64,000 nucleotides of DNA from Gonatopus flavifemur (GCA_018340375.1 JAFFJZ010000001.1:78918001-78982000); one strand, 5' to 3'. Positions 1 through 12,338 are shown, counted from the first letter of the stretch. Notes: generated by a model not told the origin, from the letters alone. Made by a program: numbers and translations.

Positions 1-1799
1 TCATGCGCTGAGTATGAAAAGAAAATTCAAGGTTCCAACTGTGCATTTTGTATAGGGGATGTGGCACGAGTAAAAGATGACCCAGTTTCGCGTGACAAAT
101 ATTCACCCCAGCGTCTAGGGAGGTCCCAAACACTGTAAGGTGCACACATTTTCCTCGAATCAAATGGATCTGTGGTACATCACCTGTGAACTGCATAATA
201 CATAAAAATCAGATTGAAAATTATATTCAGGTAATTTATTCAATATTTCACTTCAAATGTTTTCAACAATGCTTTGAATTTTACCATCCGTTTTGTTGAT
301 GTCAGAGAGATTTGGGCGAAATGCCCGTTTTGAAATCTGAATTATATTTTAACGCGCCTTCAAACAAATATCCCTCAATTTACTAAATTTTCCTCTAAAA
401 CATGGTACTAACCAAATTTTTCCATGAATCAGAAACACTTCACCATTATTTGGTGGACTTTTTGTGGAGAATCGAACATCCGGAAGACAAAATACTCTAT
501 CGAAGAGGAGGAAAAATCTTTCTTTTTATGAAAAACGATTCTCTCGAATTCAAGGAAACAAAATCTATCACTGGGGTGAAGTAAAATTCACCATATTGTT
601 GACGGTGCAAGCTTGGTTTTATTCGAAATCTAAATTTTTCAACGTTGGATATATTGAATTTTATTCAAACCGACCAATTATGTATGAGAATTTTACAATT
701 TGAAAAACAAGTTTGGAGCAATTGTTATTCAAAAGATGTTCCCGGAAAATCAGATCTCCACGGATCTGAGAAGGTCTAACATTTGACTGACGAGATCGAA
801 TGAGATCTAAATAGATCTCATCTCAATGGATTCGATCAGATCTTGACACCCTTTGGGAGATCTCTGTGTTCGTGCATGATTCACTGTTCATTTATTACAA
901 TTTTTTTGTTTGTATGCCTGTGGGAATATTAATTTGAACATTCCTATTGATAAATGACAATAAATATTATAATTCTTCATATCTAGATAGAATTGCTTAG
1001 ATCTGACCGAAAAATTACACCTGACCACATCTACTCATTCTTTCCAAGGTTAAGCATACAAATGATAATCACTTATTGTTGACAAAAAAGAAGAGAAAAG
1101 AAAAACAGTTCCATATTGGAGTGAAAATATTACGATATTCTGGAGCGTGGAACCAAAAACACAAAAGAAAAAGAATAAAGACAGAGGGACATCTTATTGA
1201 GTACATCTGGATAGTCCTTAAGCTGGGTCATTTAGGAAGAACTCTTCCGGGAATACGCTTATAGACCTAATCGGTCGCGAGATAGTAAATCGGGGTTACT
1301 TTCAAGACGGATCAGCCATGGACAAAAGTATGACAAATCGACCGTTTCTTTTTTTCCGTCCCATACAGTGGAAATGTTTTTCGGAAAAGACGCGTAACTG
1401 GAGCAAGTAAAAAGACCTTGAGTGTTTTGTGATTTGCTATTCGAAAATCGGTCTTTGAGCTATTTATAATAAGAATTCCGATTCTCATGTTTTTTTTTTA
1501 TAAAACATTAATATTTTGATTCACAAAATCATGCACTGAGAGAACCATGATATTGTTTCAGGAACTACGCATACAACAAAAGTTGCTGTGCAATCGTTGC
1601 TCTTAAGTTGTTTATAAAGTTCCCGTAAAGTTGCTGGGGATTTGCTACTCATGTGATTGAGAGTTTCATGAAACCAAGCAACTTCCCAGCAACGCGATAA
1701 CAACTCAAGCTAAAATCCTAGATTTACAGCATATTGTTACGCATTTGGCGACGCAACGTCCCTGCAAATTGCTTCAAACTGTTGTTGTACACTGAGAGA
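1..1799. other. AT-rich intergenic DNA
   Basis: No gene is supported here; the short open frames lack splice sites or recognisable motifs. The stretch at about 752-863 is rich in AGATCT and contains a short inverted repeat (tgagatct, 4-base spacer, agatctca at 801-820). From about 1528 to 1799 and again at 2006-2050 the sequence is rich in GTTGCT and its complement, so the MITE at 1800-2003 seems to sit inside an older repeat. Confidence 0.5.
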
Positions 1800-2003
1800 A
1801 GTGGAATGTAATGATTACCATGTACAAATAGTAATTAGGGGACAACTTCGCGAATTTGGTTTCGGATACTATAGAGAATCGTAGCAATGTTCATGCACAT
1901 GGGAATGGTTACCATTTACATGAAGATGGATACCAAATAACCTGATTCTGTCATTCAACTACTATTCTCGCATGGTAATGGTTACAGTTCACTTTTCTCA
2001 GTG
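1800..2003. mobile_element. TA-flanked palindromic MITE (CACTGAGA type)
   Basis: The left end CACTGAGAGAAGTGGAATG is mirrored by the right end ..CACTTTTCTCAGTG, with TA on both outer sides (1798-1799 and 2004-2005). The similarity continues inward into GTAATGATTACCATG and its mirrored form, giving inverted repeats of about 35 bp with a few mismatches. The 204-bp length, lack of coding capacity and TA duplication fit a Tc1/mariner-type MITE. Confidence 0.7.
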
Positions 2004-2250
2004 TACGTTTTCAACAATTTGTTGCATATTTGTTCAGCATTTTGTTGTTAGGGTATATTCGTACGTTTGAAGATTCATGCTTAAGGTTATTTGGAACCTG
2101 GTCATCGTTACTAGAACAACAAAAAAGAACATAGTAGCGATGATTCGAACGGAACTTAATCAATTAAAAATCCTTCTAACCCCACCTAACAAAGAAATGG
2201 GTCTACCAACCAGAATGTGTATTCGATTTTGGTTCCAATTGTTCCTCGTA

Positions 2251-2577
2251 TAGCACAACCACCGATTCTCCACCTAGAATTTGGGTGGACCGGAGGTGGA
2301 GAGTTGGTGGAGAAATGGGAGCCGTGGAAATAAGGGAGAGTCTCCCTTGAGACAACGGAGAAATGTCCGCCCCCTGTATTTTCGATATAATTCATATTGG
2401 TGCATTTACATAACCAAATCTGGATTTATGAATTTAAGTTTTATTGAAAATACAAAGGGCGGACATTTCTCCGTCGCCTAAACAGAGACCCTCCCTAATT
2501 TCCACGGCTCCCACTTCCCCACCTCCAGTCCACTCAAGTCCTAGGTGGAGGATCGGTGGTTGTGCTGTACGGGTCCA
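2251..2577. mobile_element. Palindromic MITE, family with second copy at 6.6 kb
   Basis: Long imperfect inverted repeat. The left arm begins tagcacaaccaccgattctc and the right arm ends with its complement (ggttgtgctg), with TA just outside both ends. The arms also mirror a block containing gcggacatttctccg. Much of the same arm sequence recurs at 6576-6884. It has no coding capacity; the two overlapping short ORFs in it are products of the palindrome. Confidence 0.7.
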
Positions 2578-4203
2578 TCTGTTTACCGCATCTACATGTT
2601 CTCAATAGAATAAAAACGTATCTTTCAGATATCTAAAAGGTGTGTTTGAAGCTCGTAAACATCTAAATATTTTGTGAAAATATATAGTAGGAACCGGGAA
2701 GAAGTTTTTATGCAACAAATTTAGATCAGGTCAAGATATTTGGATGTCGATCATGTTGATGTAATGGCACTCAGAGTCAGGTTGGTATTAGGACAATATT
2801 CAGATACTCCTGGCCATATATACTAGGTCAAGTTGAGACTGTATGTATGTATGGGCCGATGGACTAATAATCAATCAATATCTTGATGTCTTCGATCGAT
2901 ACCTTGAAGTTGTTTTCGAGACATCTTCGAAAGATAGCTAGGAACGAGCTTTAGAGATATCCTTTAGTCCCAGTAAACATTCTAGGATTCCTTTTTTGAA
3001 TTACTCTCAAAGATATATCCAAGATGTCTTATGCAACATGATGAGATGTCTTCCTTGAAACATGTGTCAGGTACGTTTCAGATACCTTTAAAAGCGTACT
3101 GGAAAAATTCCACAAAAATGTTTGCTGTGTTCTCATATCTCTACATCTTTCAAATCAAACTGTAAACATGTTATTATAAAGAGATTATGAAATTGATGAT
3201 GAAAGTAAATTACACGGTTCTTATGGTGCGCTGTAGATCTCAATGCAATTGGTTCGAGCGCATACGTGATTGTAGAAAAACCATGAACCTCCGACGGGAG
3301 TCTCTTCTTTCATTGTGATGTGTCGCAATGTTTCACGGGCATCGAAGATCCATTGTTGTTTCATTGAACGAGGATTGGTTGGAAGAGGCGAGTGTGGTTG
3401 GGCACCCTGCCTGCGCACGTCCTGAACTTCAAGACTCTAGGATATTCATAGGCGACGACGGCGGCGACATTCGCCTTTTCCTCGTCTTCCTCATTTCTAT
3501 ACATACACGTATACCCATGCTTCCACGCACACTTCTACCTATACACCTTTTTTCTTCGTCTTCTTTCTCTACGGCGCGAATACTATGGTTTTATGGTCAC
3601 CCGTGCCTGATTTATGGACGGTGCTAACCCCGTAAAATGTAAAAAGCAGTCGTGTAAATGCTGAGGCTCCCGTCGATTTCGGCTTCAGGAACGTGACGGA
3701 GAACTTTACGTACCCTGTATCAAAATTTCTTTGGAGTGAAGTATTCCGTTAATATTTCGTCTTCGCGTGTGGGGCATAATTCATATGAGAAATTCACGAG
3801 ATGATTGAAAAAGTGAGATTTATGTCGAAAGTAGATCTTCATTAGAACGATTTTGAGAACAGATTCAGATGATGAAGTAATTTGGGTTGGCAAAAAGTCC
3901 GCTTTCCAATCTTCGTGGATCTGCATTGAGGAAATTTTTTCCAGTTGTCAAATGAAAACTAAAGTTCGGCAAATAATCATACATGCTAAACAGGTGCCAA
4001 TTTATCCATCAATGACTATAAAAAATGTTGTTATACCTGATGGTACGTGAAATCTACTTCGATTCGCTCCAAAGTGATGTCCAATTCGTATTATCATTAT
4101 TAAACATAAACGTATAAACATTACATACTTTGTCATCAAGATTTTGACTGAATTCTGAAGCAATTTGAATAACTTTTTATGTACGGTGAAATCAATGATG
4201 ATA
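2578..4203. other. Intergenic, degenerate repeat then unassigned DNA
   Basis: From about 2600 to 3125 the sequence is rich in GATATCTT/GATGTCTT words arranged roughly as an inverted repeat, so it is probably an old MITE. From 3200 to 4200 there are short open frames on both strands, but no exon pair with splice sites and no family I recognise. Confidence 0.4.
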
Positions 4204-4428
4204 CACGGAAAAAATAATTCAGCTGCAGCAGCTAAGTAGCTAGCACGGACACGGACAGCCATTGAATTAGCTCCCGCAACTAAATTTCAGCTCTTATCGC
4301 AAATAAATTAACTACAAATGCAAATTTTTTTGCTGTCACAGCTAAAATTTAGCTGCAGGAGCCAATTTAATGGCTGTTCGCGTCTGTGCTAGCTACTTAG
4401 CTGTTGCAGCTAAGTTATTTTTCCCGTG
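4204..4428. mobile_element. TA-flanked palindromic MITE (CACGGAAAAA type)
   Basis: The termini are CACGGAAAAAATAA and the complementary TTATTTTTCCCGTG, with TA at 4202-4203 and 4429-4430. The arms mirror each other through AGCTGCAGCAGCTAAGTAGC and the block reading atggctgt. Because the arms are inverted copies, they give near-identical short peptides on opposite strands (MAVRV..ASYLA), which is a palindrome artefact and not a gene. Confidence 0.75.
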
Positions 4429-4922
4429 TAGTACAATGTGTTCCTTTTGCATCAAAGTAACTCAAAATTCATTGACTTTACATGATTTGGAAATTTCTTC
4501 GTCCATTTCTTTGGTGAAGAATGAAACTGAGCTTCAATGGACTCCAAGATTGATGAAACATATGCAAATTATACGTGGGAAAAGTCGTTGAGGGGAATGA
4601 GTGAATGAATGATAATATCAACAGTTCTAAATGTTCAAGGGTCCCCCTTCCTCGAATGAATCATGTTTTGACAAAAGTAGTTTCAGTCATGACAAAAATT
4701 CCAACAACATAGTTGGAATATCCAAGGAGTGTTATTAGCTTCCTCATTAATTTACGGGACATATTCTAAATTTACCTGCACCAAAAGTTCTTACATCTTT
4801 AGTAAAAATATTCCACACGTTCATGAGTTTTGAACGCTTGAACTAGCGAAAACCTATTCTTTTTTTACACATTTCTCTTTTGTGTACAAGTTTCCACATT
4901 TTCGCTAACGCGAGCATTACAA

Positions 4923-5148
4923 CACGGAGAAAAAAGTATCACTGGCATAACAAGCAGGTCTGTTACTATAGCACCTACAAAAAAAATTGGCTGAAAGAGC
5001 AAGAAAAACGATTGACACAACTCCATTTTTTCGCTTACATAAACCAATTTGTTAACGGAACTAACGTCTTAGCTGCTGGAGTGAATGTTCTTGCAAGGAC
5101 AACAAATTTCTTTGTAGACGTTATAGTAGTAAACCATTTTTTCTCCGT
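4923..5148. mobile_element. Palindromic MITE (CACGGAGAAAAAA type)
   Basis: The ends CACGGAGAAAAAAGTATCAC and ..CCATTTTTTCTCCGTG are complementary. The internal sequence from about 4965 recurs at 13236-13416 with many substitutions, which defines a family with at least two copies in the window. No clear TA duplication remains. Confidence 0.65.
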
Positions 5149-5310
5149 GAAGCTCGTAAATGGCTGGTGAACGTTGTTACTGCAGATGTTTTCTAATGAT
5201 GATCATGAAAATTTTCTGATTTTACATGAAAAAATTTCAGTTTTTTCCATAAAATTTTCTCAAAAATGTAGAAATATACTCATCTCGGTTGGAGAATTCC
5301 CGTAGCCACT

Positions 5311-5483
5311 TTTCGGTGTGTATATTTATCCATCAATGCTGTGTTAGAATTTTATTTCCGATTTGTGTTGATTTCGCACAGATTTGTGTTATATTTTAGA
5401 AATCAACAACAATCGGAGTATAATCATCACACAATCCCGGTGTGTATATAAGTCCATCAATTCGGTGTTAGTTGTTTTAAACA
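5311..5483. repeat. Short repeat with direct and inverted parts
   Basis: The word ggtgtgtatat..tccatcaat..gtgttag occurs at about 5315 and again at about 5439. Between the two copies lies an inverted repeat (tccgatttgtgttgattt and aaatcaacaacaatcgga, about 5357-5416). This looks like a decayed MITE; no target duplication is evident. Confidence 0.45.
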
Positions 5484-6575
5484 GTGTATAATCACAATGT
5501 ATGTACGAATTTGGAAAACAACAAAATGCGCAGATAGAGCCCAAGATGGAACCTCAAAGATGCACAATTCAGTGGTTCTTTTATTCTCGTAGTCGAAGGA
5601 CCATACTTCCATAATTGATTTGCCGAGGTATCGATTTCAATGGTCGTAAATAAAGACCCATCTCTCGATGCGGGGGGTATCCTTGTGACTTGCGGTGGCC
5701 CGTATTCTTTCCAAGGATTACCTGGTGCAAGGTACATCGTTTCATTTTATGACCCACACTTGAAAAAAGGGACAACAGATCGCTACAGGAAAAAAGAAAA
5801 GCTGGTCTTTTTTTTCCTTGTTCAAACCTTCCGAATTCTCAAAACAGAAGACTTTGAATGTGCATTTTTAGAGAAATTTCCTTGATCTTGAAAATTTTTA
5901 ATGCTCGTCCTCAATACCAAGGTCATCAATTTGGAGTATCCATTTTATTATAATGCTCGTGAGTTTAGACCGCTGAGTATTCTCATAAAAGCTTTTTGAC
6001 AAATATCACCTTGACTAGGAGTTTTAAGCACTCAAAGGGTTAGCAAAGATGCAAAGAATTCCGATTTGAACTTATCCATAATAGGATTAGTTGCTTGAAA
6101 TTCATGAAGATTTCCTAAACAATCGGATAACTCCTTGCCGAAAATGTAAGATAGAAGAGGATCGAAATGAAGAAAAACCGCATGGAAGAAGATAGAAAAG
6201 GTGAGTCTTTGAATCCGACTTTGTTCATTTCAATCAGTTTCTATCTGGTATGCTCAGCAGAGTTTTTACAATCAACGGAGTATGAAGGAATTTCGAAAAT
6301 TCGAAAAAATCGTCAAAAAATTCTGAAAAAATGTGAGCGTGTTCTTTAATCAATTCTAAGGAATTTTCTCCCAGTAGAATTTCTACCTCAAGACCATCGT
6401 TTCCGAATGAAAAACTCCTCGAAGTTTTTGACGTTTTTCCCAACGTTCGTGCCGCGCTTTTGGTTGCTTTCACATCAATCCTTCCAATTGTCCAAGGCAT
6501 AAATAAGAGTTTGAAGTAGATTGACGCGGTTTTTGTGCTTACAACAAGGTTTTTCACACGATTCCAATCACGTAA
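5484..6575. other. Intergenic DNA, nothing supported
   Basis: Several overlapping ORFs of 60-107 codons lie on both strands, but none has splice signals in a consistent series, a recognisable domain or a start context that favours it. I see no gene here. Confidence 0.4.
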
Positions 6576-6884
6576 AATACAACCACCGTTCCTCCACCTG
6601 AATCTTTGGTGGAATGGAGGTGAAGAATTGGTGGAGGAATGAGAGCCGTGGAAATAAGGGAGGAATGAGGGAACGTCTCCGTTGAATCAACGGAGTGGTG
6701 ACGGAGAGATGTCCGCCCCACATATTTCCAATCAGATTCATGTTGGTGGATTAGTACATTCAGATTTGGCTATGTAAATGCACTATAATGAATTTCATTG
6801 AAAACATAGGGGGCGGACAAGTCTCCGTCGTCTCTCCGTTGCCTCAATGAAGACTCTCCCTCATTGCTCCCTCATTTCAAATAA
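6576..6884. mobile_element. Second, partly decayed copy of the 2.25-kb MITE
   Basis: Matches the 2251-2577 element: aatacaaccaccg..cctccacctg at the left end, then the gagccgtggaaataaggga block, gatgtccgcccc, and the mirrored ggcggaca..tctccgtc. The outer right end expected from the first copy is missing, so it has lost its terminal repeat. Confidence 0.65.
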
Positions 6885-7617
6885 GGAGGATTCAAATGAG
6901 GAGTACAAAGCAGGATTATCCATGTTATACCGACGATTGGAATAGCATATACGCCGTATAACGCACAGAGGAACGTATAATGAAAATAGGAATAACAATA
7001 AATTATATGATTATAGTTACAAACAAATTTTGTTGGAGGAGTCGACACATTCTGCTATCGCAGCTGAGAAATGGCTCTCGTAGCTAAAACGACGGCTATG
7101 ATTGTGAATATGTTCATTTCACAGCAGCAGTTATCCAGCAAAATCAAATTCTGCTGTCGCAGCAAATGTCTTTTCTGCTTGTATTTTCCGATATAAATGA
7201 GATTTTATATTATTCTTTTTTTCTCTAATATAAACACAAGTATAAACATCAAGTATAAACACAAATGTATGTCAATTGTAGACCCTATAATACTCTCTGT
7301 GAATAAATTTGAAATTGCAATTAAGTCCATCCACGGTCAATGGATTTCTCTGACCTTAGCTGGGATCATCATTTCAACGCGAGTTCAGCATGGGTTCAAT
7401 AATATATGCTGCGGACAGTCTCCCCCTAGGAGGGAGGCCCTATGTACCAGTTACTTGCTCAATACTTACGAAGGACTTCCCAATTCCTAGTTTTTCGCTA
7501 ACACAGGCGTATGCATGATTCAAAAATTTCAGCTGGGCCAGTGAATCCTTTTTATTCTCAACTGTTGCAAGGAGAATACATTACAATGTGAGAAGAAAAC
7601 CCAGTATTATAGCATAA
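6885..7617. other. Intergenic DNA downstream of the protease gene
   Basis: Non-coding. About 7037-7195 contains repeated ctgctatcgcagc and ctgctgtcgcagc words in opposed orientation, resembling the AGCTGCAGC repeats of the 4204-4428 MITE; it may be a degraded relative. Nothing else is supported. Confidence 0.35.
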
Positions 7618-7623
7618 TTTATT
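7618..7623 (-). terminator. Poly(A) signal AATAAA of the protease gene
   Basis: On the minus strand the sequence reads ACC TGA AATAAA, so the hexamer starts immediately after the stop codon at 7626-7624. The very short 3' UTR this implies is unusual but possible; a later cryptic signal may also be used. Confidence 0.5.
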
Positions 7624-10622
7624 TCAGGTTGTAAACTCATTTATCGATTTCCATAACAAATCTACATTTGGCGCTTTACTGATGCGACACAATGGCAAGA
7701 AGGAAAAGAATTTTATAACTGGGGACATCTTGCAGATGGTCCGATTCTTCTTTATTTTGGCTATTTCTTCCAAGTTGTTTGCTTTCACACCTGTTTTCTC
7801 TTCTATCCACGCAAGATGTGGTGAAACTCTAGTCCAAACGCCAGTTATATACCTCGTATCACCGCAAAGAGGGCTTAAATTGGAGTTAGTTATGCCTGTA
7901 AGCACGTGTTCTCCCTTGTCCGTGGACCGGATCAGTGGACCACCTGAATCCCCCTTGAAAATTCAAGAAAAATGGGTAAAGATTTCATACAGAGAACCCA
8001 ATTGGAAAGATTGCCGAGTAAATAATTTTGGAACGAAATTTAATTATTGAACTTATTGATCTCCGGAAATACATCCGATTTCGGCATCCTTACCCAAGCT
8101 TGTATTGCCTTTAATGACAATGAGCCCCAGGCTGGGTCCATCCTCTTCAACCCAGTCTTGGGGAATGACGATGGGGCCCATGTTGGCTCAATCTTGGCTC
8201 TATTGTGATTTCCCATACAATTATGGTTGGTAGAAAATGGAAATAATGAATCTTAGTGCGGGCACATTTAAACTGGGCCCCAATTTGGCCAAGATTGGGG
8301 TGAATTTATATCCCGAGCATGTGTGTACAATACTCAGCGTGTATGAATTTTGGTCCAGTCTTGGGCCCATATGGGCAGGATCGGGCTCAACACTGGGCAC
8401 AAGACTGGGCCAAATTAGGGCTGGAATTCATGCCCGCTGGGGTAGAATTCAAAGCAATTTTCCAATTTCAAAACAAAAAGGAAGGGGCAGTATTGATTGC
8501 CTAGTCTGGGTTTATACTGAGCCCGTGGTGTTACCAATTCTCGGGCAAAGCAATACGGCCAAGCTGGGAACGATGTTATCATCCCAGGGTAGGCCCCATT
8601 TGTCTGCCCAGCTTGGCCCCAGCATGGGCACCCACCCTGGGCGTAGATGGGGCCTGCCGTTAATACACACTTGGGTAGTTACTTTTTTAATTGACTCGAG
8701 TAATTTTTGTGATCTGTTTCTTAAGTCACCTATGGGTTTCAAGGATTGTGAATATTCCTTTCGGAGACCTGTTACGTATGTCAGTGCTCAGCTATATCAG
8801 TTGTTTTCTATGCGAATCCGTTTTTAAATGTATCCCAGCTAAAAAGTACCCTTTCCCCAAATTGGATCATGAAAAGTCCTAATTTGGCTCAGATCGCGCC
8901 CACTTGGCCCAAGGCAGAGATATTGAAGAGTCACATTTTCAGCTGGGATGGCATCAGGAAATCTAATGTGTAATCAGGATTTCATCAAAGTTATTAAGAA
9001 AGTTTGTTATCCCCAAACAAGAATGATTATTCATTGAGAATGTCATTATTTGACTTGAGAGTAATTTTATGATTGGAATGAATTTTAAAAATCGAATGGA
9101 TATAAATATTTTGGTAAAGAAGTATTTCATGTATGAATGCAAATTGTCGGATTTAAATGGTCATGAAACTCACGTTGCATATCCCTTGAACCTTGTAAGA
9201 TGGCGGACTGCATAGAAGGTCTCCTGTGAAATTGTGACTTGGCTTAGAGTCAGAGAAAATTCCTCCCCTTGAAGATAGAACTTTGTCCTCTAGCTCCTTC
9301 CATAGCTTCGCACACTCTTCCCTTCCGATCACAGGGGTTTTGAGGTACTTCAACTCGCGCTGAGGGTTCCCAGGAATCCAGCTATTTGTGGTCTTCCCCC
9401 ATCCAACAACTATACCGGAACCAAACCATGTTTCGGAATGATTTGGAAGAGCAATAGGCAATACGTTATCGTTGAACAGTAAAGGGCGGAACAATTTCAG
9501 TAAGGCAATATCGTTGTTTCCAGTCACACCCGGGGTCCTGTAAATTTAATGATCTTGATAAGTTTTGATTCCGAACAGCGTTCGTTCCATTCAATGATTA
9601 CAAAGTCAGGCTCACTTTCGAAAAGGTGTTAATGGTATTTTATCTGACACTGGGATTCGTTGAGTACAACAAGGTGGATGAACCGAGTCTATTTCACCCG
9701 CCACAATCCAATGCCACGTCCACGGAGGTGGTAAGCAATGCGCTGCCGTTAATACCCAACTCTCATGTATGATCACTCCAGTGCAGAAGCTCGCAATGCT
9801 GAATACTTTGACAACGTACGGAAATTCATTTGAAGTTGTCTCTTTTCCGTCGATTACTCGTTTGGAACGATGTAACGTTTCAGTCTCATTTACAACACCT
9901 GAAAATGATTTCCCTCATTTATCTTGACGATCCTATATTCCGAGCCTTATTTGTTCAGTGGTTTCTTTTGTGAATCAAACTCCTGATACAGAAAGATTTG
10001 AAAAATGATGAAGTGATTCGTGAATTGTAACACTGTAATCCACTTCAAACGAGAGCCTATCGGACTCAAGTGGAATTTTATGCCGTTGAGATGAGGAAAT
10101 CTCTTCAACATGGGGAAAATAATCGAACTCTGTCGAGTTCCACTTCAAAAATCGACAAATCCACTTTTCACTGCTTGAAGAATAAAATTTTACTCGATGA
10201 GCTGTGTATAAAAGTTGTATATGACTGTTTATGGAATTGGTAGTCGGGGAAATTGTTCCCAATGGATGAATAGAAAAAACCATATACATGCAGAAAATTC
10301 AAACCCATAAAATTTGATGAATCATCGGTGTGTGTTTCCCCGAATTAACTGCTTGGAAATGGGGACATGGTTTAAAGAATGTCCTGCAAGATTTTGGGTC
10401 TTCACAAAGACCCAAAGCTGTTATAACATCTGAGTATTTCATTATTCGAGTATTCAGTCGTTTCAATAAACGATCCAAACTTGTGAAATTTGACATAAAA
10501 AACTTCAGAGCACATGCAATGAAAATGGACAAAATTTCAGATGATATTGAACGTTAATCAATGCACTCACCAGCCTCAATGATCGGGAACAGCATCAGCA
10601 ACCATATTGCCAGGCAACGCAT
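7624..10622 (-). CDS. Secreted chymotrypsin-like serine protease, S1 family (4 exons)
   Basis: Exons on the minus strand: 10622-10571, 9898-9616, 9537-9174 and 7953-7624; every intron starts GTGAG and ends AG, and the frame holds throughout. The product is 342 aa. A signal peptide (MRCLAIWLLMLFPIIEA) is followed by a short propeptide ending SKR|VIDGKE, so activation after Arg31 is expected. The triad is His71 (LTAAHC), Asp121 (NNDIALLKL) and Ser236 (GDSGGPL). Paired cysteines are present (C56/C72, and those around EEC, DLLC, GIC and PLC). The residue six before the catalytic Ser is Gly, not Asp, which argues against trypsin specificity and for a chymotrypsin- or elastase-like pocket. The tail runs about 50 residues beyond the usual end (WIEEKTG). 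Intron 3 hosts two repeats. Digestive, venom or immune roles are all possible; the sequence does not decide. Confidence 0.88.
8093..8675. mobile_element. TGGGCC-rich TA-flanked element in protease intron 3
   Basis: Begins CCCAAGCTTGTATTG and ends with the near-complement AATACACACTTGGG, flanked by TA on both sides (8091-8092 and 8676-8677). The interior is unusually GC-rich and repeats TTGGCCC, CTGGGCCC and CCCAGC words on both strands. A second copy lies at 38799-39364. The 196-codon ORF across it is only a by-product of the repeat, as shown by fragments of the same ORF in the other copy. Confidence 0.75.
8833..8948. repeat. Short MITE-like inverted repeat in intron 3
   Basis: The outer words TCCCAGCTAAAAAG and ..TTTTCAGCTGGGA are complementary and enclose TTGGCCCA-type words similar to the neighbouring element. 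No convincing target duplication. Confidence 0.45.
10299..10480. repeat. Dispersed repeat in protease intron 1, second copy near 26.5 kb
   Basis: The stretch with gaatcatcggt, attaactgcttggaa and cctgcaag..ttgggt recurs in the same order, with many changes, at about 26470-26620 (taaatcatcggt, attaacttcttggaa, actgcaag..ttgggt). Family unknown. Confidence 0.4.
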
Positions 10623-10703
10623 TATGACATGAGAAATTTTCTCAGTACAAAGCCTTCACGAAAGAAGTTCGACGTAGAATGAAATTTATCGAACAAGTAA
10701 AGA

Positions 10704-10712
10704 TTATATACC
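10704..10712 (-). promoter_or_regulatory. TATA-like box of the protease gene
   Basis: The minus strand reads ggtatataatct about 82-90 bases before the start codon. A TTCATTC motif resembling an arthropod initiator follows at about 10675, roughly the expected spacing. Position and sequence fit a core promoter; there is no direct proof of use. Confidence 0.4.
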
Positions 10713-11226
10713 TGATATCCCCTCTTTTTGGAATTAACAAAATGGGTTTCTTAAATTTGGAGGGATACTGCGTATTAGAACGGGGACATGGATATATCAT
10801 ATTATAAGAATTTAGGTAGTATTTTAGAATATCATTCACCCTTCGTATTTTCTGAGGTTCGAGTCGAAATCAGGTTAATTCTGATTCCATCACTGTAAAA
10901 AGTTTGGGTTGAATTCAATGCGTGTTAATTTGAAAATCGACTTGAATCCAGCTAATTGCAATGTTTCGGCGATTATTTTGTGTGCTGACTTTACATTCAA
11001 AATAGGGTACTTTTGGTTGCGTCCTAAATTGAGTCATGACATGATCTGAAATTCGAGACCTCCTTCTCATTGTGGGCATCGATTCCCAAGGATGGAAGTA
11101 GAAAGTATCAAGGATCTTTTGAAAACTTGGAAGGAATCAACATAATAACCTCAGAAATCTGAATATCATTTCACTCTCTGGAATCAAGCATTTTTATAAA
11201 TTCCTCAATCGAAGTGTGACAATCGC

Positions 11227-11549
11227 TTGACAAGGACCTTCAGGACGAATATTCGGCATGCATAGTTCTCTCGATGGATTATCATCCATCCAGCTTTGAA
11301 ATATCGCCTCTGACATTTCCGGCTAATGATAACCAACACGTGAATGCAACGAAATCACCGTTGATGAACATTTTGTTCTCAGAATTCAGGTCATCTTCAT
11401 TCTCAGTTCCTCCCCAGCCAATGATAATAACATTGACTGTCCACGTGGTTTTACGATTTGGAAAAACAATAGGTAGAATTTCATAAAATTTCAAGGTCTT
11501 ATCTACCGTCAATACAGCTATGTCAATACTGCGAATCGCTCGTTAAGAC
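11227..11549 (-). pseudogene. Relic exon of a second S1 protease (copy B)
   Basis: After a plausible acceptor (ttttgaatag) the frame carries SIDIAVLTVDKTLKFYEILPI and IIIGWGGTENEDD, matching the Asp-containing exon 3 of the intact gene. The catalytic Asp is the ninth codon, exactly as in exon 3 of that gene, so the exon boundary is conserved. The second codon is TAA (11545-11543) and further stops occur at about 11284; a CMPNIRPEGPCQ segment that would continue the protein lies in another frame. No His exon or GDSGGP exon was found nearby. I read this as a dead tandem paralogue. Confidence 0.7.
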
Positions 11550-12338
11550 CTATTCAAAAGCAAATCAATGCTAGAGTCTGTTACTATGTCCGTGAGAACT
11601 GTGAATATTGATGAATTAAAGTTTGAGGTATAAAAGCAATTATAATGTTTAATTTATATTCCTTTCATTAATGTTAATATTCATTAACAGTGGGTTTTTA
11701 TCAGTGAGAGATGAAAATATTTGTCTTCCGACATAGGAATTTTAATATAGGATGATTTATAAAATTATTGTCAATCTTCTAAATGGGCGATTATCGAAGT
11801 TTCAACATATTTGCATATTTTATAGAATTTATACCCGTACACAGTTCATAAAATCATTCAATAAACATGACTATTCGAGATAATGAACCATGAATACAAT
11901 GTTTCGTAATTACGAAATCTTTAAAAATTGAAATTATTCGTTGAAGAGAAAAGAGAGAGGCAAGATCCCCTCCCCGATCGATGATTTTTCTTCAAAAGAT
12001 CAACAGGTCTTCTTATTTCCTGAGATGTTGCGCCCCGATGTCGTTCCTTGTTTTGTATATTGTTACAAGGTGGATACAGGTACATTTCAACTATCGTGTC
12101 TCAAGACAATATAATCTGACGTGAAGTGCTTTTTGTCAGTTATTATGAGCCGTTACAACTTTAGAGTTCATGCAGTTCCAAAACATTTTGGGGAAACGTT
12201 TTATGCAACATGAGAAGAGCTATTCAACAATGATTTTTCTTTTGGACAGAATTGTGATTGAATTATGCTCTTAATGCTGTATTAGATATCTTGAATATGT
12301 TGACAGAAGTCTTTTAGAAGTACGTCCATCGTCAATTC
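11550..12338. other. AT-rich spacer in the protease array
   Basis: No exon of the S1 family and no repeat with clear ends is visible. The sequence is AT-rich and frequently stopped in all frames. Confidence 0.4.

Noticed and set aside
4002..4591. Two short proteins with the same N-terminus (MAVRV) on opposite strands
   Set aside because: They are translations of the inverted arms of one MITE.
8237..8827. 196-codon plus-strand ORF
   Set aside because: It lies across the TGGGCC-rich repeat; the second copy at 38.8-39.4 kb breaks the frame differently, so the frame is not conserved.
9975..10289. 104-codon minus-strand ORF inside protease intron 1, with IHESLHHF resembling S1 sequence
   Set aside because: It would break the clean exon 1-2 splice, ends in a stop without a donor, and the resemblance is limited to one short word; an exon relic is possible but not supported.
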